Assembly: GCA_030684355.1 (NCBI GenBank)
Contig: JAUXTN010000231.1
Coordinates: 1 to 64,000, forward strand
From: Pseudomonadota bacterium
Lineage (GTDB): Bacteria; Myxococcota_A; UBA796; SXON01
DNA length: 64,000 bases
Reading direction: 5' to 3'
The notes under the pieces are model-generated. The model saw only the letters and a list, made by a program, of their open reading frames with translations. It was not told the origin of the DNA and ran no database searches. The position numbers and the translations under genes were made by a program. How positions within the stretch are numbered: the first letter of the stretch is position 1; the number at the start of each line of letters is the position of its first letter. Positions 1-9,167 of this stretch are shown piece by piece.

Positions 1-2
1 CT

Positions 3-1685
3 TCGCCCGCGCCCGTAGCGGTCGCCCCTTCGGCCGCGGCCTTGCCGGTCGCTCCTTCGCCGGCAGCGTCCCCGCGGGCCCGTGTCGCGGTCGTCGGCGC
101 GGGCGCCTCGGGGCTCACCCTCGCCCGGGCGCTCGAGCGGCGCGGGTACGCGGTCACCGTGTTCGAGCGGGATCCGCAGGTGGGCGGCATGTGCCAGACC
201 CGCACCTTCGAGGGGGTCACCTGCGACCTCGGCGGCCACATGATCTTCCCGGCCGCGTACCCCACGATCGTGGGCCTGGCGCGGGAGCACGGACAGCCGC
301 TCGTCCCCGACTTCCCCGACGTGACGATCGATCTCGGCGGCCGGATCCTGCCGAAGGTGGAGACCCCGGCGCTCCGCGCGGCCCGGCAGCGGGTGGCCGA
401 GATCCTCCGCCGGACCGGCGCCGCGTCTCCGGGCCTGCCCACCGACCCGTCCCTGGCCGTGCCGGTGGCGGAGTGGATCGATCGGGAGGGGCTGGCGGCG
501 ATATGGGGCTGGATGGGCCCGATCTTCGTGGCGGCCGGCTACGGCCACCTCGAGGACCAGATCCCAGCCGTCTACCTCGCGAAGTCCTTCGCCCACACTC
601 AGGACCAGGCGGGCCGGTACCAGCTCGCCCACGGGTTCGGGGCGCTCTGGGAGCGCGTCGCGGCGGGCCTCCACGACGTGCGCGTCGGCACCGAGGTGGT
701 GTCCGCCACCCGTGACGACGCGGGGGTGACCCTCACCAGCCGGTCGCCCGAGGGCCTCCGGACCGAGCGCTTCGACCGGCTCGTCATCGCCCACACGCCC
801 GCGGCCGCGCTCGGCTGGCTCGACAGCACGGCGGAGGAGCGCCGGCTCTTCGGACGGGTGCGGCACCTGCCGTACGCGAGCGCCTACGCCGTGGTGGAGG
901 ACCTGCCCGAGGCGCTGCGCGGGCGCTGGTGCTTCCTGCTCGAGAACACGCAGCGGGCGGTCCGACGCGGGCATGTCGCCTCGTTCGTCCAGCCCGATCC
1001 GTCGCGGCCGGTGGTGGCGATCGTCGCGTACGGAGCGCCGGAGGGGGTGGATCCGGCCGCGCGCTTCGCCGAGGACTTCGCGCGACTCGGCGGGCGCCTC
1101 GTCCGGATGTTGCACCACCAGCAATGGCGCTACTTCCCTCACTTCAGCGCGGACGACGTGGCCCAGGGCGCGCTGGCCCGCGCCGAGGAGCTCCAGGGCC
1201 AACGGCGGACCTGGCACGCCTCGACCCTGTTTTCCTTCGAGCTCACCGAATGCGCGGCGGCCTACGCCGAGACCGTGGCCGCGCGTCTGGACGCGGAGCT
1301 GCGCGGCGTGACCGCGGGGCCCGTCGACGGGGACGCGCGGGCGTTCGCGGCGTTCCGCGAGGCGGTCCGGGCGGAGACGGAGCGGGTGGTCGGGTACCTC
1401 CAGCGGGTGGCCGCGGAGGAGCTGGATCGGCCGGTCCGCGACCCCGACGCTTCGTTGGCCGAGCTCGGCCTCGACTCGCTCCGCGCGGTGAGCCTGCATC
1501 AGCGGATTCGCCAGGACGCGGGGCTGGATCTCCCCGTCAACCTGCTCGGCGAGGCGAGGAGCCTGCGCGCCGTGGCCGAGGCGGTCGTCCGACAGGCCGT
1601 GGCGCCGGCCGCCCCGGAGGCGCCGCCCGACGACGACGACGTCACCCGTTCGCTGCTCGACGAGCTCAACGAGCTGGGAGGTTGA
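3..1685 (+). CDS. FAD-dependent oxidoreductase fused to a C-terminal acyl carrier domain (5' partial)
   Basis: The protein starts with a Rossmann FAD/NAD-binding fold of the amine-oxidase/protoporphyrinogen-oxidase type: GAGASG lies about 20 residues after the TTG at 42 and is followed by a FERD acidic turn. The last ~100 residues are an acyl carrier (phosphopantetheine) domain with the motif ELGLDSLRAV; the serine that would carry the prosthetic group is residue 479 counted from the TTG. The frame stays open to the left edge as an Ala/Pro-rich linker, so the TTG is probably not the start and this may be the end of a longer protein. It is followed 2 bases later by a hydrolase-thioesterase fusion, which suggests a natural-product cluster in which the flavoenzyme oxidises a carrier-bound substrate. 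Domains are clear; the substrate is unknown. Confidence 0.85.
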   Translation, partial: SPAPVAVAPSAAALPVAPSPAASPRARVAVVGAGASGLTLARALERRGYAVTVFERDPQVGGMCQTRTFEGVTCDLGGHMIFPAAYPTIVGLAREHGQPLVPDFPDVTIDLGGRILPKVETPALRAARQRVAEILRRTGAASPGLPTDPSLAVPVAEWIDREGLAAIWGWMGPIFVAAGYGHLEDQIPAVYLAKSFAHTQDQAGRYQLAHGFGALWERVAAGLHDVRVGTEVVSATRDDAGVTLTSRSPEGLRTERFDRLVIAHTPAAALGWLDSTAEERRLFGRVRHLPYASAYAVVEDLPEALRGRWCFLLENTQRAVRRGHVASFVQPDPSRPVVAIVAYGAPEGVDPAARFAEDFARLGGRLVRMLHHQQWRYFPHFSADDVAQGALARAEELQGQRRTWHASTLFSFELTECAAAYAETVAARLDAELRGVTAGPVDGDARAFAAFREAVRAETERVVGYLQRVAAEELDRPVRDPDASLAELGLDSLRAVSLHQRIRQDAGLDLPVNLLGEARSLRAVAEAVVRQAVAPAAPEAPPDDDDVTRSLLDELNELGG

Positions 1686-1687
1686 CC

Positions 1688-3139
1688 GTGTCGCGAAGCC
1701 GAGAAACAACGTTGCAGGCGTCACAGGTCACGGTCGACGGCGTCCGTCTCCACCTCGTGAGCGGCGGGGAGGGGCCGGTCGTGCTGTTCCTGCACGGGCT
1801 CCCCGAGTTCTGGTACGCGTGGAAGGCGCAGCTCGTGGCGTTCGCCCGGACCCACCGGGTGATCGCCGTGGACCTGCCCGGGGTGAACCTCTCGGCGCCG
1901 CTCGGCGGCGAGCCGCGGCTCGGGGTGGTCGGGGAGCTGATCGCGGGCCTGATCCGCACGATCGCTCCGGGGCAACGGGTCTCGCTCGTCGGGCACGACG
2001 TCGGCGCCATGATCGCCTGGGAGGTCGCCGCGCGGCGCCCGGAGCTCGTGGACCGCCTCGTCGTGATCAACGCGCCGCCCGCCGCGCACCTGGCCCACCG
2101 GATCGCGGTGGATCCGGCCCAGGAGGAGGCGAGCCGGTACATCTCGCGGCTCAGGCGCCCCGGCGTCGAGGAGTGGCTGGGCGCCAACGGCTGCGCGACG
2201 TTGGCCACGCAGGTGTTCGGCTCCGCGCGGGCACCGGACGTGTTCTCGGCGGCCGACCGCAAGGCCTACCTGGGCGTCTGGTCCCGGCCCGGGGGGCTCA
2301 CCGGGATCCTGGCGTACTACCGGAGCTGGGGTCTCGACGTCGAGCCGGCCCCGCCCGTCGTCGCGCCGACGCTGGTGTTGTGGGGGATGGACGACCCGTT
2401 CCTCCTGCCCGGCTGCCTCGAGGGCATCGAGGCCCACGGCCGGGACGTGCGGGTGGTGCGGATCCCCGGCGCGACCCACTGGGTGGCCCGCGAGGAGGCT
2501 GGCCGGGTGAACGCCGAGATCGCCGCGCTCCTGGCCTCTCGCCCCTCGCCCGGTCCGGCGCCGGAGGTGCTTCGGCCGAGCCCGCCTCCCGCCGAGCCGC
2601 CTCCGCCCCGGGCCTTCGTGGCCCCGGTGATCGACGTGCACCGCGCCCGCGAGGCCTGGCGGAAGGACCCGGAGTACAGCTGCTTCTGGTCGGGTCCGGA
2701 CAACCCGCGCGGGCTGCGGCTCACGCCGTCGGTCGAGCCCGGCCGGGTATGGGTACGGATGCGCGTGGAGCGCGACCACTCCGGGATCGTCGGCATCGCC
2801 CACGGCGGCATCGCCTTCACCATCCTCGACGGGCTGATGGGGTGGCTCGTGATGTCCCACCTCGGGCGGGTGGGCGTGACCAGCTCGGCGACAATCCGCT
2901 ACCAGGCCCCGCTGCGGGTCGGCGAGGAATACGAGTTCGAGGCGGTCCCCGAGCGCGCGGTCGTGGAGGTGGACGACGCCGTGCAGGTCACGGCGCGGGT
3001 GTTCCCCGTCGGCCGGCGCGACCGCCCCTGCGCGGACATGCACGCCACGTTCTTCCTGCCGAACCGCGCCCATGCGGAGCACATCCTCGGTCGGCCGGTC
3101 GGCGCGCTGGGGGACGGGATCTACTTCCCGCCGGGGTGA
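1688..3139 (+). CDS. Alpha/beta hydrolase fused to a PaaI-like hotdog thioesterase
   Basis: This 483-residue protein has two enzyme domains. Residues ~10-290 form an alpha/beta hydrolase of the epoxide-hydrolase/haloalkane-dehalogenase type, with the oxyanion motif HGLPEFWYAW, nucleophile elbow GHDVGA (Asp104 in place of serine) and a late catalytic His264 in GATHWV. After a Pro-rich linker, residues ~330-480 form a hotdog fold with GIAHGGIAFTILDGL, as in PaaI-type acyl-CoA/acyl-ACP thioesterases. The GTG at 1688 is chosen because it follows the upstream stop by 2 bases; the frame upstream of it only overlaps the previous gene. Coupling to an ACP-bearing oxidase suggests the thioesterase half releases the carrier-bound product and the hydrolase half modifies it; that role is inference. 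Confidence 0.85.
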   Translation: MSRSRETTLQASQVTVDGVRLHLVSGGEGPVVLFLHGLPEFWYAWKAQLVAFARTHRVIAVDLPGVNLSAPLGGEPRLGVVGELIAGLIRTIAPGQRVSLVGHDVGAMIAWEVAARRPELVDRLVVINAPPAAHLAHRIAVDPAQEEASRYISRLRRPGVEEWLGANGCATLATQVFGSARAPDVFSAADRKAYLGVWSRPGGLTGILAYYRSWGLDVEPAPPVVAPTLVLWGMDDPFLLPGCLEGIEAHGRDVRVVRIPGATHWVAREEAGRVNAEIAALLASRPSPGPAPEVLRPSPPPAEPPPPRAFVAPVIDVHRAREAWRKDPEYSCFWSGPDNPRGLRLTPSVEPGRVWVRMRVERDHSGIVGIAHGGIAFTILDGLMGWLVMSHLGRVGVTSSATIRYQAPLRVGEEYEFEAVPERAVVEVDDAVQVTARVFPVGRRDRPCADMHATFFLPNRAHAEHILGRPVGALGDGIYFPPG

Positions 3140-3260
3140 CTTCTCGGTCGGGTCACCCTGCCTCTCGGGTCTCGCTGCCTCTCGGGGCCCGCGTGGGGGG
3201 CAGGGGGACAGTGGGCGACCGGCGCTGACGTCGCCCCTGCAGGGCCGCTCCGCTCAGGTC

Positions 3261-3311
3261 ATGAAGCCGGTGAACATCTACGACGCCAAGACCCATCTCT
3301 CCCAAGGGTGA
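3261..3311 (+). pseudogene. Stub of a Phd/YefM-type antitoxin
   Basis: Sixteen codons from an ATG read MKPVNIYDAKTHLSQG and then stop. This matches the N-terminal signature of Phd/YefM antitoxins (VNIYDAKTHLS followed by a longer DNA-binding and toxin-binding region), but everything after it is missing. No toxin gene follows. It is best read as a relic of a type II toxin-antitoxin module beside the AbiEii-like relic. Confidence 0.6.
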
Positions 3312-3450
3312 TTCACCTGACGAAACGCCAGGTTTGTCACCAGGACCCTTCGGCCCCGCCTGAGGGGTCACGCCTGATAAACCGGGGGTGGGCCCGGGCG
3401 GAGGTCGCGTCGCCGCGGAAGCGCCAGGTGACCGGTAGGTAGACCCTCGA

Positions 3451-4105
3451 TCATCGCCAGCCTTCCCCCGGAGTCCACGCGACCTCGCGCGCGTTGGCGA
3501 GCACCGGGTCGACGAACGCGCGGGCGGCGGCGGTCACAGCTTCGAGGTCCGGCCACGCCATCCCTCCGGGCAAGGTCGGCGTAAGGTGCGGCCCACGCGA
3601 GTGGGCCGCAGGGAGTCCGTCAGGAACGGGATGGGTGCCCCGATGTCGGAAGGTCGAGTCGATCGCCGCGCGTAGCTCGGCGCCCGTGAGCGCCCGGATC
3701 GTCCCGAGGATTGCGCTGTCCGGGAGTGTCCTTGACACGAGAATTCGGAGTGGGCCTTGGCAGCGTGTACGCGTGCACCTTCTCCGCGACATGGGTCGCG
3801 ACTGGGTAGGCGCGGACGACCGTCGCCGCGATACCGGCGAACTCCAGCCAAGGCGCGCCGTGAAGGGTGTCGGGCTCCCCGACGATTGGTTCGGCGAAGG
3901 CGACGTCCACCCCGAACGGTCGCGCGTAGACCTTTCCGGCGAGACGGGCCTCGACGCGGTACCGCCGGCCTTCGTAGTGGAGACCATCGGCCTCGATCGT
4001 TGGGTGGCGCAGGTCAGCGCCGACCTCGAAGGTGCCAAAGTCTCCGAGGTCCGCGCGTCCGGCCTCAAGGAGCCGCGGCAGCGCTTCGTCGGGTCGGCCC
4101 ATCAA
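3451..4105 (-). pseudogene. AbiEii-like nucleotidyltransferase, truncated and frameshifted
   Basis: Reading leftwards from ~4105, one frame encodes GRPDEALPRLLEAGRADLGD, the ARLAGK..FGVDVAFAEP block and HVAEKVHAYTLPRPTPNSRVKD, a pattern typical of AbiEii/AbiGii-family toxin nucleotidyltransferases. At ~3727 one extra base shifts the frame; the second frame continues the family C-terminus (PDSAILGTIRALTGAELR, STFRHRGTHPVPD, RAFVDPVLAN) to the stop at 3451. The N-terminal ~90 residues, including the Gly-Ser nucleotidyltransferase motif, are absent; at that point the sequence becomes the 3' end of the neighbouring secreted-protein gene. The gene is therefore inactive. AbiEii toxins pair with AbiEi antitoxins; none is present. 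Confidence 0.7.
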
Positions 4106-6317
4106 CCCAGGCGTTGGAGGTCCGCACGGTCCCGTGCGGCCTGATTTCGTAGGCGGTCTTCGAGCGGGCGCTCCGATCCCACGCGGGCTGGACCTCCGTC
4201 CACGCGCCCAGCACGCTCGTGTCGAGCTCCGCCTCCGCCCGTCGTTCCGCTGTCCACGGGCGCAGGTGTGCGCCGACCTGCGCCGCGACCGGGCAGGTGA
4301 CGGGCACCCCCACGTGCCCGCCCGAGGCGTCTGCCCAATCCCCGAAGCCCCCCCGGCCGGGTCGGCAGGCGGGCCCGCCGTCGAGCACCAGCGCTTCGGT
4401 GAGGAGTTCCTCCCCATTCGGCGGATTGTGCGGGATCCGCGTGGCGGCCACGTGGACGCCGTCCGCGGGCCAGCGGGCGGACGCCGCGGCCCACAGCGTC
4501 TCACCCGTCCATCCGCCGGGCGGCGGGCGGCCTTCGACGACGAGGGTGTCGCCGACGCGCAGAACGGACGCCCAGAGCCCGGCGGGGTCCAGCGCGGTCA
4601 CGTGCAGGCCGGCGGCGTCGCGCGTGAAGGTCGCGCCCGGGCCGACGGCGATCGCGGCGGCGCGGCGTTCGGCGAGGGAGCGGACGGTGACGCGTCCATC
4701 CACGAGGGGGGCTGGGAGATCGAGACCGCTGGCCTCCGGAGGAGGCGGGTAGCCCACGACCAGCGGCTCCCCCGGGTAGGCGCGCACCAGGCCCCGTCCC
4801 AGCACGTCCGTCCGCATCCTCCAACCGACCTCGAGCCCTGCGAGCGGGACGCCGGCGGCGTCCATCACCGTCACCGGCACGTCCGGCTTCATCTTGTTGG
4901 TGCCGTTCCAGTCGTCCACGAGCGGGAGCGCCTCGGGCCAGGCAGGCTCGGCGCCCCCGGCTGCGAGCTCGACCACCACCACCTCGGAGACGTCGGCCCA
5001 CGACGTGCCGAGGAGGAGCCGCCGACCGTCGGGCGAGGCCTGGAGTCCCTCCCCGGGCTCGGAGAGCCCCACGCGCCCCACCTCGGCGCCCTTCGCGTCC
5101 ACGACCTGCAGCTGCCTGCCGTTCAGGAGCGCGGCGCGCCCACCGGCGACGACCGCGAGCTCCTCCGCCTCACCGACGGACACCGGGGCGCCGTTCCCCC
5201 AGCGGACACACCGCCCCGACGACATGCGCAGCCAGACGGCCCCGTCGGTCGCGACGAACAGGTCGGCCACGTCGAGCTCCTCGCCTCCCTCCCCGAGCGT
5301 CACGAGGTCGAGATCCTTCGGCTTCCCGATCCGCACCGCCCCCTTGCCGTGCACGGTCAGCGACGCACGAGTGACGTGCCCGCCGCCCGACCACGCGACC
5401 AGGCCCTCCCCCACCGCGAGCAGGTGCACGGCCTGGTGCTCCGGGCGCGGCACCTCCGCGAGCACCGTCGCCTCGCCGGTCGCGGGGTCGAGGAGCGCGA
5501 GCACCTGCGCGGACGAGGCCGGGTCCTCCTCCGCCTCGAGGATCGCGAGCAGGCGGCCGTCGGCGAGGCTTCCCCACGTCCGCAGCTTCGGCGTCCCGGC
5601 CGGCAGGCGCAGCGGATGCACGCTCCACGCGCCGTCGCGGAGACGGAGCAGGGCCGTCGTGGGGTGCGGGGCGTCCGGGCTGTCCAGGACGACGGCGAGG
5701 CCGCCAGGGATCTCGCCCACGAGGCCGCGCAGGTGCTCATGCACCTCCGGCGGAAGCTCGAGGCGCCGGGGTCCTGCCGCGGACGCCACCTCGAACGCGG
5801 GGCCGGTCGACAGCGTCTCCACGCGCGCACCGTCGCCGCCGAAGCGCCAAGAACCCCGTCCGCGGAACGCGGAGACGTGCGTCACGATGCCGCCCACCCA
5901 TCCGTTCTCGGCGAGTCGGGCGCACGCCGTGCCTCCCGGACGTGCCCCACACGCCTCGTTCAACACCGGGAGCAGCAGCACCATCGGCGCGCTCGCGTTC
6001 GTGCACGCGGCGGCTTCACCGGCGCGGCACGCCCCCAGGTCGTCGCCGAGGTCTCGGCAGCTCGACGCATCCCCGGCCGCACAAGCGGCCGCCACGAGCG
6101 CGGTGGTCTGGGCGAAGCGCCAGTCGGCCACCTCGGCGTTGCCCCAGGCGTTGTCGACGACGGATGCGGCCCAGGCCTGAAGCGACGAGGCGGCGAGGGT
6201 CCGGCAGGCATCGGCGTCGCGCGCGTCGCAGGCGGTGGAGAGCGCGATCGCGACCTCCGGCGCGAGGTCGAGGGGGGCGCCGAGGGAGGGGGGGACGGAG
6301 AGGAGGAGCGCGAGCAT
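4065..6317 (-). CDS. Secreted protein of unknown function, beta-propeller-like
   Basis: The 750-residue product starts at ATG 6317 with a hydrophobic leader (MLALLLSVPPSLGAP). A Cys-rich helical region follows (ACRTLAASS, SSCRDLGDDLGAC, EACGARPGGTACARL), then repeated short beta segments with DG turns (LADGRLLAILEAEED, LLDPATGEATVLAEVP, ASPDGRRLLLGTSW) that resemble a propeller. No catalytic motif was recognised. Its last ~13 residues are read out of frame through the AbiEii-like relic, so the stop codon is borrowed and the native C-terminus may be lost. It is divergent from the 6380 gene, a second secreted protein of similar style, with 62 bases between them. Confidence 0.7.
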   Translation of the reverse strand: MLALLLSVPPSLGAPLDLAPEVAIALSTACDARDADACRTLAASSLQAWAASVVDNAWGNAEVADWRFAQTTALVAAACAAGDASSCRDLGDDLGACRAGEAAACTNASAPMVLLLPVLNEACGARPGGTACARLAENGWVGGIVTHVSAFRGRGSWRFGGDGARVETLSTGPAFEVASAAGPRRLELPPEVHEHLRGLVGEIPGGLAVVLDSPDAPHPTTALLRLRDGAWSVHPLRLPAGTPKLRTWGSLADGRLLAILEAEEDPASSAQVLALLDPATGEATVLAEVPRPEHQAVHLLAVGEGLVAWSGGGHVTRASLTVHGKGAVRIGKPKDLDLVTLGEGGEELDVADLFVATDGAVWLRMSSGRCVRWGNGAPVSVGEAEELAVVAGGRAALLNGRQLQVVDAKGAEVGRVGLSEPGEGLQASPDGRRLLLGTSWADVSEVVVVELAAGGAEPAWPEALPLVDDWNGTNKMKPDVPVTVMDAAGVPLAGLEVGWRMRTDVLGRGLVRAYPGEPLVVGYPPPPEASGLDLPAPLVDGRVTVRSLAERRAAAIAVGPGATFTRDAAGLHVTALDPAGLWASVLRVGDTLVVEGRPPPGGWTGETLWAAASARWPADGVHVAATRIPHNPPNGEELLTEALVLDGGPACRPGRGGFGDWADASGGHVGVPVTCPVAAQVGAHLRPWTAERRAEAELDTSVLGAWTEVQPAWDRSARSKTAYEIRPHGTVRTSNAWVDGPTRRSAAAAP

Positions 6318-6379
6318 GGACCTCCGGGGTAAGCTGAACCGCAGGCGGTATCCACTTTCGCGGCCGCCTGGAGCGCCGA

Positions 6380-7906
6380 GTGACGTCTCGACCCGCCGCA
6401 GCACTCGCCGTCGTCCTCTTCGCCCTGCGGGCTGCGCTGGCGCTCGCCGCGGCACCCGCCCCGCCTCAGTCGGCGACGATGAGCCCCGCCGGCTGCGATC
6501 CCACAAGCGCGACCGAGGTCGCCTCCCTGCGCGCGGGTCCCCGGTGGACGAGCTCCGGCCCGTGTGTGCTCGAGGCGCCCGCGATCGGCACCGCCTTCGA
6601 GGACTTCGTCTCCCTCGCCGACGGCCGCGTCCTCAGCGCCGGCACGAAGCACCAGAGCCGCGCCGTCGTCGTCGTGGCGTTCCGCCCTTCCGGCGTCCTC
6701 GACCCTACCGTGCTCGGCGAGCTCCCGCTCGCGGAGGACTCCGCGTCCCGCACGTTCGGCGCCCTGTTCCACTTCCCGGGATCGCCGAACGCGCTCGTGC
6801 AGGCGGTCCATGTCGACGCCCACGGGACACGCGAGACCGAGGTCTGGTCCGTCCCGACCAAGGGCGCGAAGAAGCCGCGCCGCGTCTACGTCACCACGGC
6901 CCGGACCATGCAGGTCTGGCCGACGCTGGACGGGGGCGCCGTTCTCGTCCTGCTCCCCGCCGAGGGGCCGGGCGAGGCCGTGCGGATGTCCGCCGCGTCG
7001 AGCTCGTCGATGGGTTCGGGCGTCAGAGGAGCCGAGGACCTCGACCGTGGCCTCGTGCGCCTCCGGCGCGAAGAGGGGGACGCCGTCCTCGACCTCCGCA
7101 CGGCCGCGATCACCGCGGCACCCTCGCTGCCGGCCGACGCGGAGCACGTCCACGTCTCCCCCGCCGGCACCCTGCGGTATACTCTCCCCCGGGCGACCGA
7201 TCGCGAAGACCGCTGCGCCGCCCCCCTCTCGGATCTCTGGCACCTTCCCGCCCCCTACACAGGCGCGCCGGAGCGGTTGTTCGAGGGGGCCGCTTCCATC
7301 GCCCGCGCCGAGCACGGCGACACGCTCGTCGCCGCCGGCGTGCGCGTCTCGCCTTTCGCGGCGCTCCTCACGGACCTCGATGGCGAGCCCTGGGAACCCT
7401 GCGGCGAGCTCGACCGGGCACCCGCGCGGTGGCTCGAGGCGGACCTGTACCGGGTTCCGGCTTCAGGGGGCCCCCTGGTCGCGCTGGGTTGCGGCACGAA
7501 CCTGGGTGGCACGTTCTTCGGGCCCGGATGCGACGACATGGCCACGACCCGCGCCGCAGTCGAACGCCTCGCCGTTCCCGCGCCCGTCGCCTGCCCGACC
7601 CTCGAGCAGGCCGCGGACCTCTGCCTGGCCGCCATCTCCCACGGCGACCTCGACGCCTACGCCCGCTGCCAGGGCTCCTCCCGCCCCTTCCCGGACCTCG
7701 GCAGCAACACGATCCTGGGCCTCGTCGCCTTCTACGAGCTGCGCGCCTGGACCCTTCTCGCGGCCACCCGCGACCTGCATCGCACCGCCACCACGGAAGG
7801 CGACGAAGCCACGGTCACCCTCACGGTTCCCGAGCTCCCGCCACTCTCCATGAGCTTCGAGCGCGACGGATGCGCGTGGACCCTGGCGGGGATCGGCGGC
7901 CGATAG
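6380..7906 (+). CDS. Secreted protein of unknown function
   Basis: The GTG start gives a signal peptide (MTSRPAAALAVVLFALRAAL..ALA) and a 508-residue product. Segments such as FVSLADGRVLSAGTKHQ, TMQVWPTLDGGAVLVLLP and HVHVSPAGTLRYTLP look like beta-propeller blades, as in the divergent neighbour at 4065-6317, so the two may be distant paralogues sharing the 62-base control region. The C-terminal third has paired cysteines (CPTLEQAADLCLAAIS, YARCQ) and ends in a small beta domain. Function unknown. Confidence 0.7.
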   Translation: MTSRPAAALAVVLFALRAALALAAAPAPPQSATMSPAGCDPTSATEVASLRAGPRWTSSGPCVLEAPAIGTAFEDFVSLADGRVLSAGTKHQSRAVVVVAFRPSGVLDPTVLGELPLAEDSASRTFGALFHFPGSPNALVQAVHVDAHGTRETEVWSVPTKGAKKPRRVYVTTARTMQVWPTLDGGAVLVLLPAEGPGEAVRMSAASSSSMGSGVRGAEDLDRGLVRLRREEGDAVLDLRTAAITAAPSLPADAEHVHVSPAGTLRYTLPRATDREDRCAAPLSDLWHLPAPYTGAPERLFEGAASIARAEHGDTLVAAGVRVSPFAALLTDLDGEPWEPCGELDRAPARWLEADLYRVPASGGPLVALGCGTNLGGTFFGPGCDDMATTRAAVERLAVPAPVACPTLEQAADLCLAAISHGDLDAYARCQGSSRPFPDLGSNTILGLVAFYELRAWTLLAATRDLHRTATTEGDEATVTLTVPELPPLSMSFERDGCAWTLAGIGGR

Positions 7907-7936
7907 GCCGACGGGCATCGGCGACCGGACCTCGGG

Positions 7937-8089
7937 CTACCAATCCCCACCCGGCCCGCCTTGGGGTTCATGGGGACAATGGAGCATCGAGATCAGGGAT
8001 GAGGGGGTGCGGAGGCCGAAGTGCAGGTGGGGGGTGGCGTTGTAGGCGGCGAGTCCACGGGCGGCCATCAGGCTCTCCCCTTCGGCAAC
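7937..8089 (-). pseudogene. Transposase/integrase-like C-terminal fragment, copy 1
   Basis: Read leftwards, a stop-terminated frame encodes GLAAYNATPHLHFGLRTPSS followed by a tail ending HCPHEPQGGPGGDW and stop. The LAAYNATPHxxxGLRTP pattern resembles the end of DDE integrase/transposase catalytic domains. A second, more decayed copy of the same tail lies at 10179-10250. No upstream catalytic core is preserved, so the assignment to transposases is tentative. Confidence 0.4.
7938..7983 (+). repeat. 46-bp imperfect direct repeat, copy 1
   Basis: This 46-base stretch (centred on TGGGGTTCATGGGGACAATG) recurs at 10180-10225 with only a few substitutions and no gaps. It encodes the HCPHEP..GGPGG tail of the putative transposase fragment on the minus strand. 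Confidence 0.8.
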
Positions 8090-8289
8090 CACGGGGCCCT
8101 GCGGGCGTGAGCCGCCTGCTTGATCACCGTGACCGACAGGAAGTTCCGCTCGATGTAGTCGAGCGCCTCGCGGATGAGGCGGTGAACCGCACCGCGAAAT
8201 TCCTTCTCCGTGAAGGGGCTGGCGCTGGGCTCATCGTCACGACAGTGCGGCCTCGTCCAGCGCCCCTCCACGGCGACGCACGGGCACAT
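8068..8289 (-). pseudogene. Fragment of an AlbA/RecG-like ATP-binding regulator
   Basis: This 73-codon frame contains FRGAVHRLIREALDYIERNF followed by LSVTVIK. That resembles the segment after the AlbA_2 domain in Schlafen-AlbA/RecG-like ATP-binding proteins (FEGxxxxLIxxALxFIxRN). The sequence on either side does not continue the family, so it is a fragment embedded in mobile-element debris. The family call is by pattern only. Confidence 0.35.
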
Positions 8290-8298
8290 CGGATCGAC

Positions 8299-8991
8299 TC
8301 AGTCGGCCACGTCGAAGGGGTCCGACACGTGCACGACGTGGACGCCGGCCGCCTTCGTCCTCGTACCGTCCACGGCGTAGAGGGGCTCGACGTCGGCGAC
8401 CAGGTGAAAACGACCGGGCACTGGGATCTCGACTGCGAAGCGCACCGCGCCGGTGCCCACTGCCTGGCCCCGGGAGTGGAGGTCGACCGCGGTGCCGGCG
8501 ACGGGGTCCACCAGGAACAGGTCCCCGCCCTGAGGGCTCGAAATGGTCCACACGCAGCGCCGACCTTCGCACGTCACCGGACTGCCCACGTCGGCGCGGG
8601 GCGGCTGGAACTGCACGTGCACCGTCGCGTCCCACTCCGTCGGCCCACCGAGCAGCCCGAAGCGAGGTTCGAAGGGGAACTGCGCCCCCGCCCCGCCGAC
8701 CCACAACCCGTATCCGGGGTGGGAGGCGACCAGTACGGTGGCCGGGTCGCCGAGAAACTGCCCGCCCTCGAACTGCGCCCGGCCGGACGCGCCGGTCTGG
8801 GCGCGGGACGAGTCCCCTTGACCTCCGAGCGGCTCTGCGGGGAAGGCGACAAGGGTGACACCCTCGACCGGCACGCCAGCCGCGGTGACCTCCACGTCGA
8901 AGTGCGTGATGAAGTGTGGGTCACAGCCGGCGATCAGGCCGACGCAGAGGGCCCTCGGAGCCCAGGCGGTTGGGAACATGGCAGACCGCAT
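8299..8991 (-). CDS. Lipoprotein of unknown function
   Basis: The start is ATG 8991, which gives a 230-residue product with a short leader ending in the lipobox LIAGC. The mature part begins with a carboxypeptidase-regulatory-like beta sandwich (HFDVEVTAAGVPVEGVTLVA..GASGRAQFEGGQF), seen in surface lipoproteins. It then has a two-Cys segment (VTCEGRRCVWTISSPQGG) and further beta strands. It is divergent from the membrane protein at 9168-9653. Envelope location is well supported; function is not. Confidence 0.75.
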   Translation of the reverse strand: MRSAMFPTAWAPRALCVGLIAGCDPHFITHFDVEVTAAGVPVEGVTLVAFPAEPLGGQGDSSRAQTGASGRAQFEGGQFLGDPATVLVASHPGYGLWVGGAGAQFPFEPRFGLLGGPTEWDATVHVQFQPPRADVGSPVTCEGRRCVWTISSPQGGDLFLVDPVAGTAVDLHSRGQAVGTGAVRFAVEIPVPGRFHLVADVEPLYAVDGTRTKAAGVHVVHVSDPFDVAD

Positions 8992-9167
8992 ACCCTCGTG
9001 AGCGAGGTCCGGCCGCGCGCGTCGGCGGTCGGAGGCCTCCGTGGGCGCACCGGTTGGCCCGATCCGCCCCCCGGGCCGTGGAGCGGGGGCGGCGGGAGGG
9101 GGCGGGGCGTTCGGTCGGAGGGCCAGCACGTCGCTCGCGCGGCACGCCGCTTGCTTCAGGATGCGGC

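Noticed and set aside
929..1687. N-terminal extension of the hydrolase gene
   Set aside because: The first 253 codons of that frame overlap the flavoenzyme gene and are Arg/Gly-rich; the GTG at 1688 is the sensible start.
4032..6332. Long plus-strand frame opposite the secreted protein
   Set aside because: Typical shadow of a high-GC gene; no motifs.
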